Below, one piece after another: positions 55,966 to 64,000 of a stretch of DNA of 64,000 nt. The notes beneath the pieces are model-generated. The model was not told the origin of the DNA. It worked only from the letters and a program-made list of their open reading frames with translations, and did not search any database. Every line of letters begins with the position of its first letter. Positions within the stretch are counted from its first letter, which is position 1. The translations under genes were made by a program, and so were the position numbers. The DNA lies in assembly GCA_024707385.1 (NCBI GenBank), contig JANPZW010000013.1, forward strand, positions 815,465 to 879,464, read 5' to 3'. Source of the stretch: Cellvibrionaceae bacterium (GTDB taxonomy: Bacteria > Pseudomonadota > Gammaproteobacteria > Pseudomonadales > Cellvibrionaceae).

Positions 55966-57503
55966 CAGTTACCGCCTCCCGCTTGAATGAGTTCTGTGGC
56001 GAGCTCCAATTCGGACACCATCTGGTCTGCCTGATAATGCGGTACAAGATGAATCATGCAGGTGTAATAACCGGGTTTGGCAGCGTGCTCACTCACTTTT
56101 ACTGCCGCCTCGCGCAGCGGGTAACGGGCTTGTGTTTCCCAGTCCAGATCTTCGCGTCCGGTGGTGTATTGAAACAACCAGTCGCGCAAAAAATTTTCAC
56201 AATCCTGGGCGGATGCAAATGAACCGATTTTGTCTCGGATCATCACCTTGATGTAGTGCGCAACCCGCGAGCCGCAGAGTACGTGTTGCAACATGCCCGC
56301 CAGTCGCGCGTTTATTTCCGCTTCCTTGCTCGTACCTTTTTTGGTTAGGTGAATAGAAGGATTACTGTAAAAAGCGACGTAAGGTGTGGCGTAACACTGG
56401 CACAGGGGAATAAAACCCAGATTGCTGATATCGCGCTCTATGGAGTCTGTGATGACCACATCGGTCACCGGCTTCCAGGCGATATCGTTCGAATCAGTCG
56501 GGAATACATCGCAAGGCAAATTAGTGACAATACCGCCGCCAATCTGATCGCGCGGCACACCGCGAATGTGGCCGAACCAGCCCACGCTGGCGAATTCGCG
56601 AATCAAAATACCGGCGAAGGCGTAACAGGCGTTGCCCCAAAGGTAATGCTGATGACCATTGAGACCCAGCTTCTCAAAGAAAAATAAACCTTTATAGCTG
56701 CCGGGTGTGGTGCGGTACGGGCGGCGCATGAGTGTGCGCGGCAGCGTGAGACCGACAAAACGTGTATCGGGTTTATTGCGCATGCCGCGCCAGCGCACGT
56801 ATTCGGTCTGGGCGAAAATCGCCTGTAGATTCAGCGGCAGACGCAAATCGGCAAACTGGTCCAGACCAAAAAGCTCGGGTGATGCTCCGGCGATAAATGG
56901 CGAGAAAGACGCAGCAGCGATTTCGGCCAGGCCTTCCAGCGCCGTTATGTCATCGTGCGGGTGGCTGTCGGAAGGCTTATGGTGAATTTCATAATCACCG
57001 ATCAGCACGCCGTAGGGCTCGCCGCCGGGTGTGCCATATTCTTCGCTGTAGATTTTCTGGAAAAGCTGGCTCTGGTCGAATTCCATGGCCCGGCTGATAT
57101 CGCGCACAATTTCCGCCCAGGCAATATCGAGGACTTTGAGTTTGGCGTTCTTGACGCTTTCCATCTGCACAGCGAGATACCAGAGGCCGCGCCAGCTGGC
57201 TTCCAGCTTTTGAAAAGCCGGGTGATGAATGATGACGTTGAGCTGATTGTTGATGCGATGATCCAGCTCCGCGATTGCGTGCTCAATCAGATGGCGCGCT
57301 TGATGGGGAGTGGTGGGAAAATCGCCATCGTGGCAATGACTGAACCAGAATTCAAAGGCCCGCCGTGGGTCATTTTCGGCAATGAATTCATCGAGGCTGG
57401 TGATATAAGCCCGCTGATCGTAGATTTTATCAAGGCGGATATGAGGTTTTCGTTCTGCACCTAAGCCAATTGATTGGCCGATGGGATCTGATGGGGCAGG
57501 CAC
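55965..57503 (-). CDS. Second TssC-like sheath large-subunit paralogue (EvpB/ImpD-type)
   Basis: 512 residues from GTG 57501-57503. Homologous to the adjacent TssC: SWRGLWYLAVQMES, EFDQSQLFQKIYSEEYGTPGGEPYGVLIGDYE, RFVGLTLPRTLMRRPYR and a C-terminal FLRDWLFQYTTGREDLDWETQARYPL region. It differs in the N-terminus (basic, Pro-rich start) and in the central linker. Tandem TssC paralogues occur in some T6SS subtypes. It may be a sheath variant or a baseplate-linked form. It sits between tssC and tssE. Confidence 0.85.
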   Translation of the reverse strand: MPAPSDPIGQSIGLGAERKPHIRLDKIYDQRAYITSLDEFIAENDPRRAFEFWFSHCHDGDFPTTPHQARHLIEHAIAELDHRINNQLNVIIHHPAFQKLEASWRGLWYLAVQMESVKNAKLKVLDIAWAEIVRDISRAMEFDQSQLFQKIYSEEYGTPGGEPYGVLIGDYEIHHKPSDSHPHDDITALEGLAEIAAASFSPFIAGASPELFGLDQFADLRLPLNLQAIFAQTEYVRWRGMRNKPDTRFVGLTLPRTLMRRPYRTTPGSYKGLFFFEKLGLNGHQHYLWGNACYAFAGILIREFASVGWFGHIRGVPRDQIGGGIVTNLPCDVFPTDSNDIAWKPVTDVVITDSIERDISNLGFIPLCQCYATPYVAFYSNPSIHLTKKGTSKEAEINARLAGMLQHVLCGSRVAHYIKVMIRDKIGSFASAQDCENFLRDWLFQYTTGREDLDWETQARYPLREAAVKVSEHAAKPGYYTCMIHLVPHYQADQMVSELELATELIQAGGGN

Positions 57504-57555
57504 AGACGGATTCCTTGAGAAGTGGGTGGGGGATCAATCCCCCCACCTGATTGTG

Positions 57556-59046
57556 TTAGCCCGACTTGGGAATGTTGGCCACGAGTCGCAATGAGGCGGT
57601 CAACTCTTCCATCTGCAGCCATGGGCGCATCCAGGCGACGGCACTGTAAACGCCGGGTTGGCCGGGCACTTCCTTCACCTCGATTTTGGCTTCGGCGAGC
57701 GGGAAACGCGCTTTCATTTCCGCACTGGCGCCAGGGCTGGAGTTCACATATTGGTTGATCCAGGTGTTCAGCCAGCGCTGTGCATCCTCGGCTTCCATGA
57801 ACGAGCCGATTTTGTCGCGCGCCATCACTTTGAGGAAGTGGGCAATACGGGAAGTTGCCATGATGTAAGGCAGGCGCGCAGAAATGGCGGCGTTCGCGGT
57901 AGCGTCCGGGTCGCCGAATTTCTTCGGTCGCTGAGTGGTCTGGGCACCGAAAAATACGGCGTAATCCGTGTTTTTGTAGTGCAGCAGAGGCAGGAAGCCC
58001 AGCTTGCTCAATTCCGCTTCGCGGCGGTCAGTGATTGCGATTTCGGTGGGGCACTTCTGATCCAGGTCACCATCGTCGCTGATAAAGGTGTGGGTCGGCA
58101 GACCTTCAACCTTACCGCCGCCCTCTGCGCCGCGGATGGTGGTACACCAAGCGTATTCCGCGAAGGCGCGGGTCAGAGTGGTGCCCATGGCGTAAGCGGC
58201 ATTCATCCAGCAATAGTCGTCGTGCTCAGCCGCGCGCGCGCGCGCGTCTTCGCCCGGTTCAATCTCTTCAAAGCTGAAGGCGTCAATAGGTTTTGTGTTC
58301 TTACCGTAAGGTGCGCGGGCGAGTACGCGCGGCATGGTCAGAGTGACAAAGCGCGAATCTTCGGAATCGCGGAATGAACGCCACTGGATATATTCCGCAG
58401 AATCAAAAATCTTTTCCAGATCGCGCGGTTTGGAAAGTTCGGTGAAACTGTCGAAACCAAACATCTTGGGAGAGGCAGCGGACACAAAGGGACAGAAACC
58501 GGCTGCGGCCACGTTGGACATTTTGCTCAACAGGGAGATGTCGTCCGGATGAGAGGAAAATTCGTAGTCACCGATCAGTGCGGCATAGGGCTCACCGCCC
58601 GCTGTGCCGAATTCGCTTTCGTAGATTTTCTTGAAAATCTGGCTCTGATCGAACTCCACCGCCTTTTCCAGATCGCGCGACAGTTCCTTTTTGGAAATAT
58701 TCATCACGCGGATTTTCAGGCTGCTGCTCGTTTCAGAATTGCTCACCAAGTGATGCAAGCCGCGCCAAGAACCTTCCAGCTGCTTGAATTTGTCCGTATG
58801 CAAAACGGCGGAGAGCTGACGGGACATGGCTTTATCTATGGCGGAGATGGCCGCGTTAATGGTCACCGACAGGTTTTTGTCCCACTTAACGGTGCCTTTC
58901 ATGGCCTGCTCTGTAAGGGTTTTCAGCAGGTCCTGGGCTTCATCTCGCGCTGTTTGTTTGGTAGCGGCGATCGCCTGTTCGAGAAAGCTGACTTCGCTCG
59001 CTTCGGCACTACTCTGGCTGGCCAGTTCGGTTTCTTGATTTGCCAT
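57556..59046 (-). CDS. tssC: T6SS contractile sheath large subunit TssC
   Basis: Forms the contractile sheath with TssB. 496 residues from ATG 59044-59046 (MANQETELASQS); the longer reading overlaps tssB. Motifs: SWRGLHHLVSNSETS, EFDQSQIFKKIYESEFGTAGGEPYAALIGDYEF and RFVTLTMPRVLARAPYG. A (CG)8 run at 58231-58246 encodes an Arg-Ala repeat. Immediately after tssB. Confidence 0.95.
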   Translation of the reverse strand: MANQETELASQSSAEASEVSFLEQAIAATKQTARDEAQDLLKTLTEQAMKGTVKWDKNLSVTINAAISAIDKAMSRQLSAVLHTDKFKQLEGSWRGLHHLVSNSETSSSLKIRVMNISKKELSRDLEKAVEFDQSQIFKKIYESEFGTAGGEPYAALIGDYEFSSHPDDISLLSKMSNVAAAGFCPFVSAASPKMFGFDSFTELSKPRDLEKIFDSAEYIQWRSFRDSEDSRFVTLTMPRVLARAPYGKNTKPIDAFSFEEIEPGEDARARAAEHDDYCWMNAAYAMGTTLTRAFAEYAWCTTIRGAEGGGKVEGLPTHTFISDDGDLDQKCPTEIAITDRREAELSKLGFLPLLHYKNTDYAVFFGAQTTQRPKKFGDPDATANAAISARLPYIMATSRIAHFLKVMARDKIGSFMEAEDAQRWLNTWINQYVNSSPGASAEMKARFPLAEAKIEVKEVPGQPGVYSAVAWMRPWLQMEELTASLRLVANIPKSG

Positions 59047-59047
59047 G

Positions 59048-59566
59048 TTACTTATTCTCCTCTCCTTTGGAATCAACACCCAATTCACTGGAAAGTGATT
59101 TTAGTGATTCGGTATTTTTCAAAACATCTTCCAGAATTTTTTCCAGATCTTCCGAACGATCAGCTTTGGTGAGCAGATCGCGCAATTTATTGCGGGTTTC
59201 CAGCAGTTTGCGCAAAGGCTCTACCTGTTCAACCAGACGGTGAGGTTCAAAATCTTCCATGCTGTTGAACTGCAGATTAACCGCCATCTGGGAACCGTCA
59301 TTTTCCAGAGTATTGTCAACCTTCAAATTGAGCTGCGGATTGATTTTGCCCATAAGGTCGTTGAAGCTTTCGCTGTCGATCTGAGCAAATTTGCGATCTT
59401 TGAGTGCTTTCTTACTGTCGGCATTGTCACCGGAGTAGTCGCCCAGAACTCCCATCACGAAAGGAATTTCCTTTTTTTCCTGGGCGCCGTTGGCCTCCAG
59501 GTCATAGGTGATATGAACGCGGGGTTTTCTCACTCGCTTCAGTTTGTCGTGAATACTTTCGGCCAT
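59048..59566 (-). CDS. tssB: T6SS contractile sheath small subunit TssB
   Basis: Partner of TssC. 172 residues: RVRKPRVHITYDLEANGAQEKKEIPFVMGVLGDYSG at the N-terminus, then LMGKINPQLNLKVDNTL and SMEDFEPHRLVEQVEPL, the standard TssB/VipA pattern, with a helical C-terminus. One base separates its stop from the tssC start. Confidence 0.96.
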   Translation of the reverse strand: MAESIHDKLKRVRKPRVHITYDLEANGAQEKKEIPFVMGVLGDYSGDNADSKKALKDRKFAQIDSESFNDLMGKINPQLNLKVDNTLENDGSQMAVNLQFNSMEDFEPHRLVEQVEPLRKLLETRNKLRDLLTKADRSEDLEKILEDVLKNTESLKSLSSELGVDSKGEENK

Positions 59567-59593
59567 TGTCCTAACCTCAATTTAAAGGTGAAT

Positions 59594-60703
59594 TTATTCT
59601 TCCGTCTTTACTCCGGTGAGCTTGCCGTACTCTTCGAGTGTCTTATCATCGGAAATTAATTCGCGCATAAGATCGAAAAGTGGCATGTTGCCCCATTTTA
59701 CCGCCTTCTCCAAAACATAGGAAATTGGTGAGTGAGGCTCTCTTTTGCGGAAAAACTCGGCAATTTCAAGCATTTGATTAAAGGCTTGTTCGCGAGTTTC
59801 CAGCGGGCCGCCAGCGCTGCGTGGTGCTGGCGATGCGGCGGATGATGCTCCAGCATCCGTGGCAATCGAGTCATCGGTGGTGATTATTTCTACCGCCGGG
59901 AATTTATTTTGTCCTAAATGTTTGACGACGCCCAGGCACTCTTCGAGAAGAGAAATTACCAGGCTGGTTGGCGGGGCGTCATAGGTGCCGCAGTATTCGT
60001 CGAGACGACCACTGATCTGCCGGTACAGTGCAATGGAATCGATGAGATCATCGCGCAGATTGGTCATGAATTCGGCGGAGGATTCTTGTACCGCCTTTTC
60101 CATGTCTTCAAATTCAAAACCCAATTTTTTGAATTCTTTTTCGCGATTGTCTGAGTCCTGGATACGATTGCTGGTGAGCGCTTTCTGACACTCCCAGAAA
60201 GCGAATGGACCTCTGGAATTTCCCTGGGTGATAAGACTGGTGCGGATGGCGGAAATCAGCACGCCCTCCTGGCCGGTGCCGTTGAGTCCAGTGATGGGGG
60301 CCACTTTGGTTTCGAGGCCGTCTTCATCGGGTGTTGGGTAGAGGTTCTCCCAATAGCGCTCGATCATGCCGTCCAGCAGCATCAAGCCATCGCGCAAGCC
60401 GCGAAAGCTATAGCGGCGGAGCAGCGCTTCCAGATACCAGCAGGCCACCTCGAGATCTTTGCTTTCCTGGGTGAGAATTTTGGGTGCCAGATCCGCTACT
60501 TTGCGCCAGTCTTCATCGGGGCTGCCGAGATCGGCGCCGGCAGCATTTTTGCGCTCGGTTTCGCGGGCGGAATTGCGGGCGGTTTTGACTTGCTGATAGA
60601 ACGAGTTGGGAGAGGAGCTTTGACGGCAATCCTTGCCAGTGGGCATGTCATCCGATATTGGCGCGAGCAGGGCGTCCAAATCGATGGAAATCAACGATGC
60701 CAT
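59594..60703 (-). CDS. tssA: T6SS tail-assembly protein TssA
   Basis: 369 residues. Starts with an ImpA N-terminal domain (LLAPISDDMPTGKDCR, LEVACWYLEALLRRYSFRGLRDGL, YWENLYPTPDEDG) and ends with the short C-terminal domain (SPISYVLEKAVKWGNMPLFDLMRELI) typical of the TssA class that has no long C-terminal extension. First gene of the minus-strand T6SS operon. Confidence 0.93.
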   Translation of the reverse strand: MASLISIDLDALLAPISDDMPTGKDCRQSSSPNSFYQQVKTARNSARETERKNAAGADLGSPDEDWRKVADLAPKILTQESKDLEVACWYLEALLRRYSFRGLRDGLMLLDGMIERYWENLYPTPDEDGLETKVAPITGLNGTGQEGVLISAIRTSLITQGNSRGPFAFWECQKALTSNRIQDSDNREKEFKKLGFEFEDMEKAVQESSAEFMTNLRDDLIDSIALYRQISGRLDEYCGTYDAPPTSLVISLLEECLGVVKHLGQNKFPAVEIITTDDSIATDAGASSAASPAPRSAGGPLETREQAFNQMLEIAEFFRKREPHSPISYVLEKAVKWGNMPLFDLMRELISDDKTLEEYGKLTGVKTEE

Positions 60704-61060
60704 ATAAGCATTCCTTCTATATTAGCGTTTATCGTGTTAGGCACGGCGATCCGCGAATCCGCCTGATTCGCCTGGGCTTCCCTAAGCGCCTGTTGACGCC
60801 TAAGTTGGCCAAGTGGGCAAGTCTAGTGCACATCGGTCTGCATGAAAAGTGCTCACCAGTGGGCGCGGCGCGCGGCGGCGAGATCCCTATGCCGAAGCTT
60901 TCATCCTGCAGGCGATGGATAATATACTACCCCGCTTATTTAAGGTACTCATGCCGAGATTGGCCTGACGCGCGTTTTTACTGTCGGAAATCGCGCCGGC
61001 AGTTTTTGCCAATTGACACAATAATCAACCGTTGAGCGTTCGGTTCAGGAAGAAGTTCGA
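60704..61060. other. Divergent T6SS intergenic region
   Basis: About 357 bases between tssA (minus) and tagH (plus), so promoters for both operons should lie here. It has a 7-5-7 palindrome at 60753-60771, a CCTAAG direct repeat near 60781-60804 and a TTGACA at 61013-61018 without a convincing -10. The open stretch 60658-61035 is not believed to be a gene. Confidence 0.5.
60753..60771. promoter_or_regulatory. Palindrome in the T6SS divergent promoter region
   Basis: GCGAATC (60753-60759), five-base spacer, GATTCGC (60765-60771): a perfect inverted repeat close to the tssA start. It could be an operator for a dimeric regulator or a small RNA hairpin in the tssA leader. No regulator is identified. 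Confidence 0.4.
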
Positions 61061-62713
61061 ATGGCGTTGCAGCTCACCATCATCAAATTTCCTCCCGGCA
61101 CGGTGCTGGGAGAAGACCGCAAGACGTTTGGCCCTCTGGGCGGACTGATCGGCCGGGGTGTGGATAACGACTGGGTGTTGTCCGATCCAGAGCGTTTCTT
61201 GTCATCCAAGCACTGTCAGGTTGTTGGTGAAGGCAACCGGTATTTTCTGGTCGACCTCAGCACCAATGGCACTTTCCTCAATGGTGCGGCGGAACCCCTC
61301 GGTCGCGGCTCGCGGGTGGCACTCAATGATGGTGATTATTTTGATGTCGGTGAATACCGCTTCAAGGTCGCCTTGGAGCAGGCCGCAGATCCCTTCGGCT
61401 CCTCTCCTTTCGGTTCCGCCCCCACTCCTTTTACCGATAAAGATCCTTTTGCCACCGGTAATTTTGCATTCGCGCAGGCATCGTCTTCTGCAGAATCCAT
61501 GTTCATGAGTGGTGACTATAAAGGAAGCATCCAGGATATAGCTCCGGATGCCATGAAGATTACTGACCCGCTGATCGCGCTGGATAATGCCAACAAATCG
61601 GTGGGTATTTCGAGTCCATTTAAAGAGGATCCTTTCAAAGTTAAGGATTCTTTTGCCGATCCGTTCGCCAGTGTCGGCAGTCATGAGGATTCTCCGGATC
61701 CTATGAGTGAATCGATCTCCTGGCCGGAGACCAAGCAGGCCGGCTCTCTCCTGCCGGAGGACTGGGCTGATGACATCAGTCTGGTTGGCACCCACAACGA
61801 GCAGCCAGCGCCCTATACGCTGCCGGATGACGACTCGCTGATCAAAAGCAAACCGCAGCCACAACCGCAATTTCAGTCGCCCCTTCAATCGCAACCTCAG
61901 TCGAAATCACAACCGCAACGGAAAGCGGAGCCGGAGAAGGAGAGTGCTCTGTCACTGAGCGATCTTGTGCAATCGTCGCCTAACCCAAAGCACACCGGCC
62001 GCCTGCCGAAAGAGAGCGCAGTTTCCGCGGTCGCGACGCCCCGTCCCGGCCGCGCTTCGGAGCCGCCCGCAATCACTCGGCAGGACGCGCCACCTAGAGG
62101 CTCGCAGGCCAAGGGCACTCTCGACCGAACGCTGCTGGAGGCCCTGGGTTTGGGCGATGAAAATCTCTCGGACGATCAAGTGCGCGAAATCCATCACACG
62201 GTGGGTTTGATGATGCGTGAAACCATAGATGGTCTCATGCAGGTTTTGCGCTCGCGCACCAGCATCAAGAACGAGTTCCGCATCAATATCACCACCATTC
62301 AGCCGGTGGAAAATAACCCAATCAAATTCTCCGTTAGCGTCGATGAAGTCATGGACATCATGTTTGTGCGCAAGACGCGCGCTTATAAGGCGCCCCTGGA
62401 TGCGGTGCAGGAAAGTTTTCATTCGATCGCGGATCACCAGCTGGCGGTAATTGCCGGGATTCGTTCTGCTTTCCGCTCCGTGCTCAGCAAATTTGATCCG
62501 GAAACACTTGAAGAGGAATTCAAACAGACTGGCAAAGGCGGCATGTTGCCGGGTGTGATGAAAGGCCGTCTGTGGAATGCCTATCAGGATCATTACCAGA
62601 AAATGGTAAATGACATGGAACGCTCTTTTCAGGAGCTGTTTGGTGACGAATTCGTACAGGCTTACGAAGACCAGATGCGTAAACTGGCCAGCGCGCGCAA
62701 GCGCGATCTTTAA
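61061..62713 (+). CDS. tagH: T6SS-associated FHA-domain protein TagH
   Basis: 550 residues. An N-terminal FHA phosphothreonine-binding domain (about 20-105) shows IGRGVDNDWVLSD, SSKHC and STNGTFLNG. A long low-complexity Pro/Ser/Gln linker (about 115-350, with PQPQPQF and similar) joins it to a C-terminal TagH domain (LLEALGLGDENLS, MRETIDGLMQVLRSRTSIKNEFR). TagH links PpkA-type kinase signalling to T6SS assembly in some species; no kinase or phosphatase gene is visible here. tssJ starts 18 bases after the stop. Confidence 0.9.
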   Translation: MALQLTIIKFPPGTVLGEDRKTFGPLGGLIGRGVDNDWVLSDPERFLSSKHCQVVGEGNRYFLVDLSTNGTFLNGAAEPLGRGSRVALNDGDYFDVGEYRFKVALEQAADPFGSSPFGSAPTPFTDKDPFATGNFAFAQASSSAESMFMSGDYKGSIQDIAPDAMKITDPLIALDNANKSVGISSPFKEDPFKVKDSFADPFASVGSHEDSPDPMSESISWPETKQAGSLLPEDWADDISLVGTHNEQPAPYTLPDDDSLIKSKPQPQPQFQSPLQSQPQSKSQPQRKAEPEKESALSLSDLVQSSPNPKHTGRLPKESAVSAVATPRPGRASEPPAITRQDAPPRGSQAKGTLDRTLLEALGLGDENLSDDQVREIHHTVGLMMRETIDGLMQVLRSRTSIKNEFRINITTIQPVENNPIKFSVSVDEVMDIMFVRKTRAYKAPLDAVQESFHSIADHQLAVIAGIRSAFRSVLSKFDPETLEEEFKQTGKGGMLPGVMKGRLWNAYQDHYQKMVNDMERSFQELFGDEFVQAYEDQMRKLASARKRDL

Positions 62714-62731
62714 TTGATCGGAGAATCCCCA

Positions 62732-63229
62732 GTGACGAAATATTTTTTTCGAATCCTCGCGTTAATCGCCCTGCTCGCTCCGGTGTTGAGCTGCACCAAG
62801 GTCAACAGCGGTGTCGTTGGCATGTTCGATCTCGATACGGATCTGAAGCTGATTTTCCTCGCGGGCAAAGACATCAACCCTGATGAAAAACACTCGCCGT
62901 CGCCGCTGTTCATCCGGCTCTATGAATTGTCATCGGATCAGGCATTTAATCGCGCGGATTTTCTTGAGTTGTATGAGAAAGACGATGCTCTTCTCGGCAA
63001 GGATCTGATCGCCAAACGTGAATTGAATCGCCTTGTCCCGGGCGAGACCCAGGAAGACGCTTTTGTGTTGGATGCAAAAACCCGTTATGTCGGCCTGTTC
63101 GCGGAGTTTTACGAGTACAAAAATTCAAAGTACAAGTTGGTATTTCCCATCACATCGAAAAACGTCGTAAAAAACACCATACGTGTTGAAGTGACCGGTA
63201 ACCAGATGCTGTTGCAGCGCGCCCGATAG
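62732..63229 (+). CDS. tssJ: T6SS outer-membrane lipoprotein TssJ
   Basis: Anchors the TssJLM membrane complex to the outer membrane. About 165 residues from GTG 62732, with CGGAGA at 62719-62724 as ribosome site; TTG 62714 is less likely. The lipobox LLAPVLSC precedes TKVNSGVVG. The core has a transthyretin-like fold pattern (PLFIRLYELSSDQAFNRADFLELYEKD, PGETQEDAF, YVGLFAEFYEY). Confidence 0.9.
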   Translation: MTKYFFRILALIALLAPVLSCTKVNSGVVGMFDLDTDLKLIFLAGKDINPDEKHSPSPLFIRLYELSSDQAFNRADFLELYEKDDALLGKDLIAKRELNRLVPGETQEDAFVLDAKTRYVGLFAEFYEYKNSKYKLVFPITSKNVVKNTIRVEVTGNQMLLQRAR

Positions 63230-63270
63230 CGCCCCGCCATGGACGCTCCATCCACAAGCACGGAAAACTT

Positions 63271-64000
63271 ATGTCTTTAGAATCAAAAGTTGTCTGGTCC
63301 GAGGGGATGTTTCTCAACCCCCAGCATTTTCAGCAGCAGGACCGCCATTTCGAGTATTACGTCAACGGCCGCTGCAATACCTTGATCCCCTACGGTTGGG
63401 GATTCAAGGATTTTGAACTCGATCAGCAATTGCTCAACCTCGGCAAGATTTCCCTGCAACGGGCAAGCGGGATTTTTCCCGATGGCACACCCTTTAATTT
63501 CCCCGATAACGACGATCCACCGCCGGTCATCGAAATTGCGGAGAACATAAAAAATACCGTGGTATATCTCGCCGTGCCGGTGCGGCGCCCGGGTGCGGTT
63601 GATGTTCTCCCGCAAGACAGCAAGCAGGGCCTTGCCCGTTTCTACTCACAGGAGCAGAACGTTCGCGATGTCACCGTGGAAAGCGGAGACAGCCAAAAAT
63701 TGCAGATCGGCAAACTGCGTCTGCGTCTGCTGTTGCAGACCAATGACTTGAGCGGCTTTGCTTATATCCCACTGCTGCGCATCAATGAAGTGCGGCAGGA
63801 AAAGGATGTGGCGCTGGACGAGCGCTGTATTCCCTCCGTGCTGGATTGCAAAGCCACTTTGAATCTTTCTGCTTTTATAGTGGAGCTGCACGGTTTATTG
63901 CGGCACAGGGCGGAAGCGATTGCCGGACGCCTGGCGGATGCACGGCGCGGCGGCACTGCGGAAGTTGCCGATTATATGCTCCTGCAGGTGATCAATCGGG
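63271..64000 (+). CDS. tssK: T6SS baseplate-membrane connector TssK, N-terminal part
   Basis: Runs off the right edge. ATG 63271 reads MSLESKVVWSEGMFLNPQHFQQQDRHFE, the diagnostic TssK start. The reading frame stays open for the 243 codons visible, with LPVRRPG-like and RLRLLLQTNDLSGFAYIPLLRI segments. TssK recruits the baseplate to TssJLM; TssL and TssM are expected downstream. Confidence 0.94.
   Translation, partial: MSLESKVVWSEGMFLNPQHFQQQDRHFEYYVNGRCNTLIPYGWGFKDFELDQQLLNLGKISLQRASGIFPDGTPFNFPDNDDPPPVIEIAENIKNTVVYLAVPVRRPGAVDVLPQDSKQGLARFYSQEQNVRDVTVESGDSQKLQIGKLRLRLLLQTNDLSGFAYIPLLRINEVRQEKDVALDERCIPSVLDCKATLNLSAFIVELHGLLRHRAEAIAGRLADARRGGTAEVADYMLLQVINR

Noticed and set aside
60658..61035. 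125-codon open frame in the T6SS divergent region
   Set aside because: It starts inside tssA antisense, lacks a ribosome site and looks non-coding (Arg/Cys/Trp-rich).

Overview
The window reads as a chromosomal origin-proximal segment of a gammaproteobacterium. Gene order (dnaN-dnaA / rpmH-rnpA-yidD-yidC-mnmE / mnmG-rsmG-parA-parB / atpIBEFHAGDC-glmU-glmS) is the conserved origin neighbourhood of Pseudomonas-like and marine gammaproteobacteria. Protein character (MksBEF condensin, Anbu peptidase, envelope TPR proteins, a VgrG/DUF2169/DUF4150 effector module) would fit Cellvibrionales such as Teredinibacter, Saccharophagus or Cellvibrio, but that placement is inference. No rRNA, tRNA, CRISPR array or insertion sequence was seen.

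Layout. 1-11.4 kb: replication initiation, ribosomal L34, RNase P protein, membrane insertase, tRNA U34 modification, 16S methylation and partition genes, with two separate non-coding DnaA-box clusters (dnaA-rpmH and mnmE-mnmG). 11.4-13.3 kb: two minus-strand envelope genes of unknown function. 14-24.5 kb: F1Fo ATP synthase operon, then glmU and glmS. 24.6-27.7 kb: a receiver-domain protein, Anbu, TlyA and a DUF98/chorismate-lyase-like protein. 27.8-33.6 kb: an overlapping mksF-mksE-mksB operon without mksG/jetD, then DUF423 and rhomboid membrane proteins. 34.6-44.4 kb: an Hcp/VgrG-led type VI secretion (T6SS) effector-delivery island (Hcp, VgrG, DUF6484, DUF2169, DUF4150 PAAR-like, TIGR02270, a degenerate ketosynthase, a toxin candidate and three small immunity-like genes). 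44.6-49.8 kb: four envelope genes (three TPR proteins, two of them lipoproteins, and a 95-residue exported protein). 49.8-64 kb: structural T6SS genes, tssH-G-F-E-C2-C-B-A on minus and tagH-tssJ-tssK on plus, diverging from about 60.9 kb. TssL and TssM must lie beyond the right edge if present.

Sequence quality. At least eleven genes are broken by one- or two-base indels, nearly all inside homopolymer runs (yidC, an outer-membrane protein gene, atpG, atpC, the DUF98 gene, DUF2169, three in the effector, clpV, tssF, and one run shared by tssF and tssG). Correcting each run restores full-length proteins with family-typical ends, so I treat these as sequencing or assembly errors in intact genes; coordinates below span the whole restored gene.

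The most interesting novel material is the effector/immunity cassette at 41843-44416. A roughly 500-residue protein starts on the stop codon of the ketosynthase-like gene, has an unrecognised C-terminal domain, and is followed by a coupled zinc-ribbon mini-protein, an SseB-like protein and an unknown protein. Also notable are the candidate sigma-54 promoter before hcp, the lone MksBEF, the unusual Anbu neighbourhood and the two origin-like regions.
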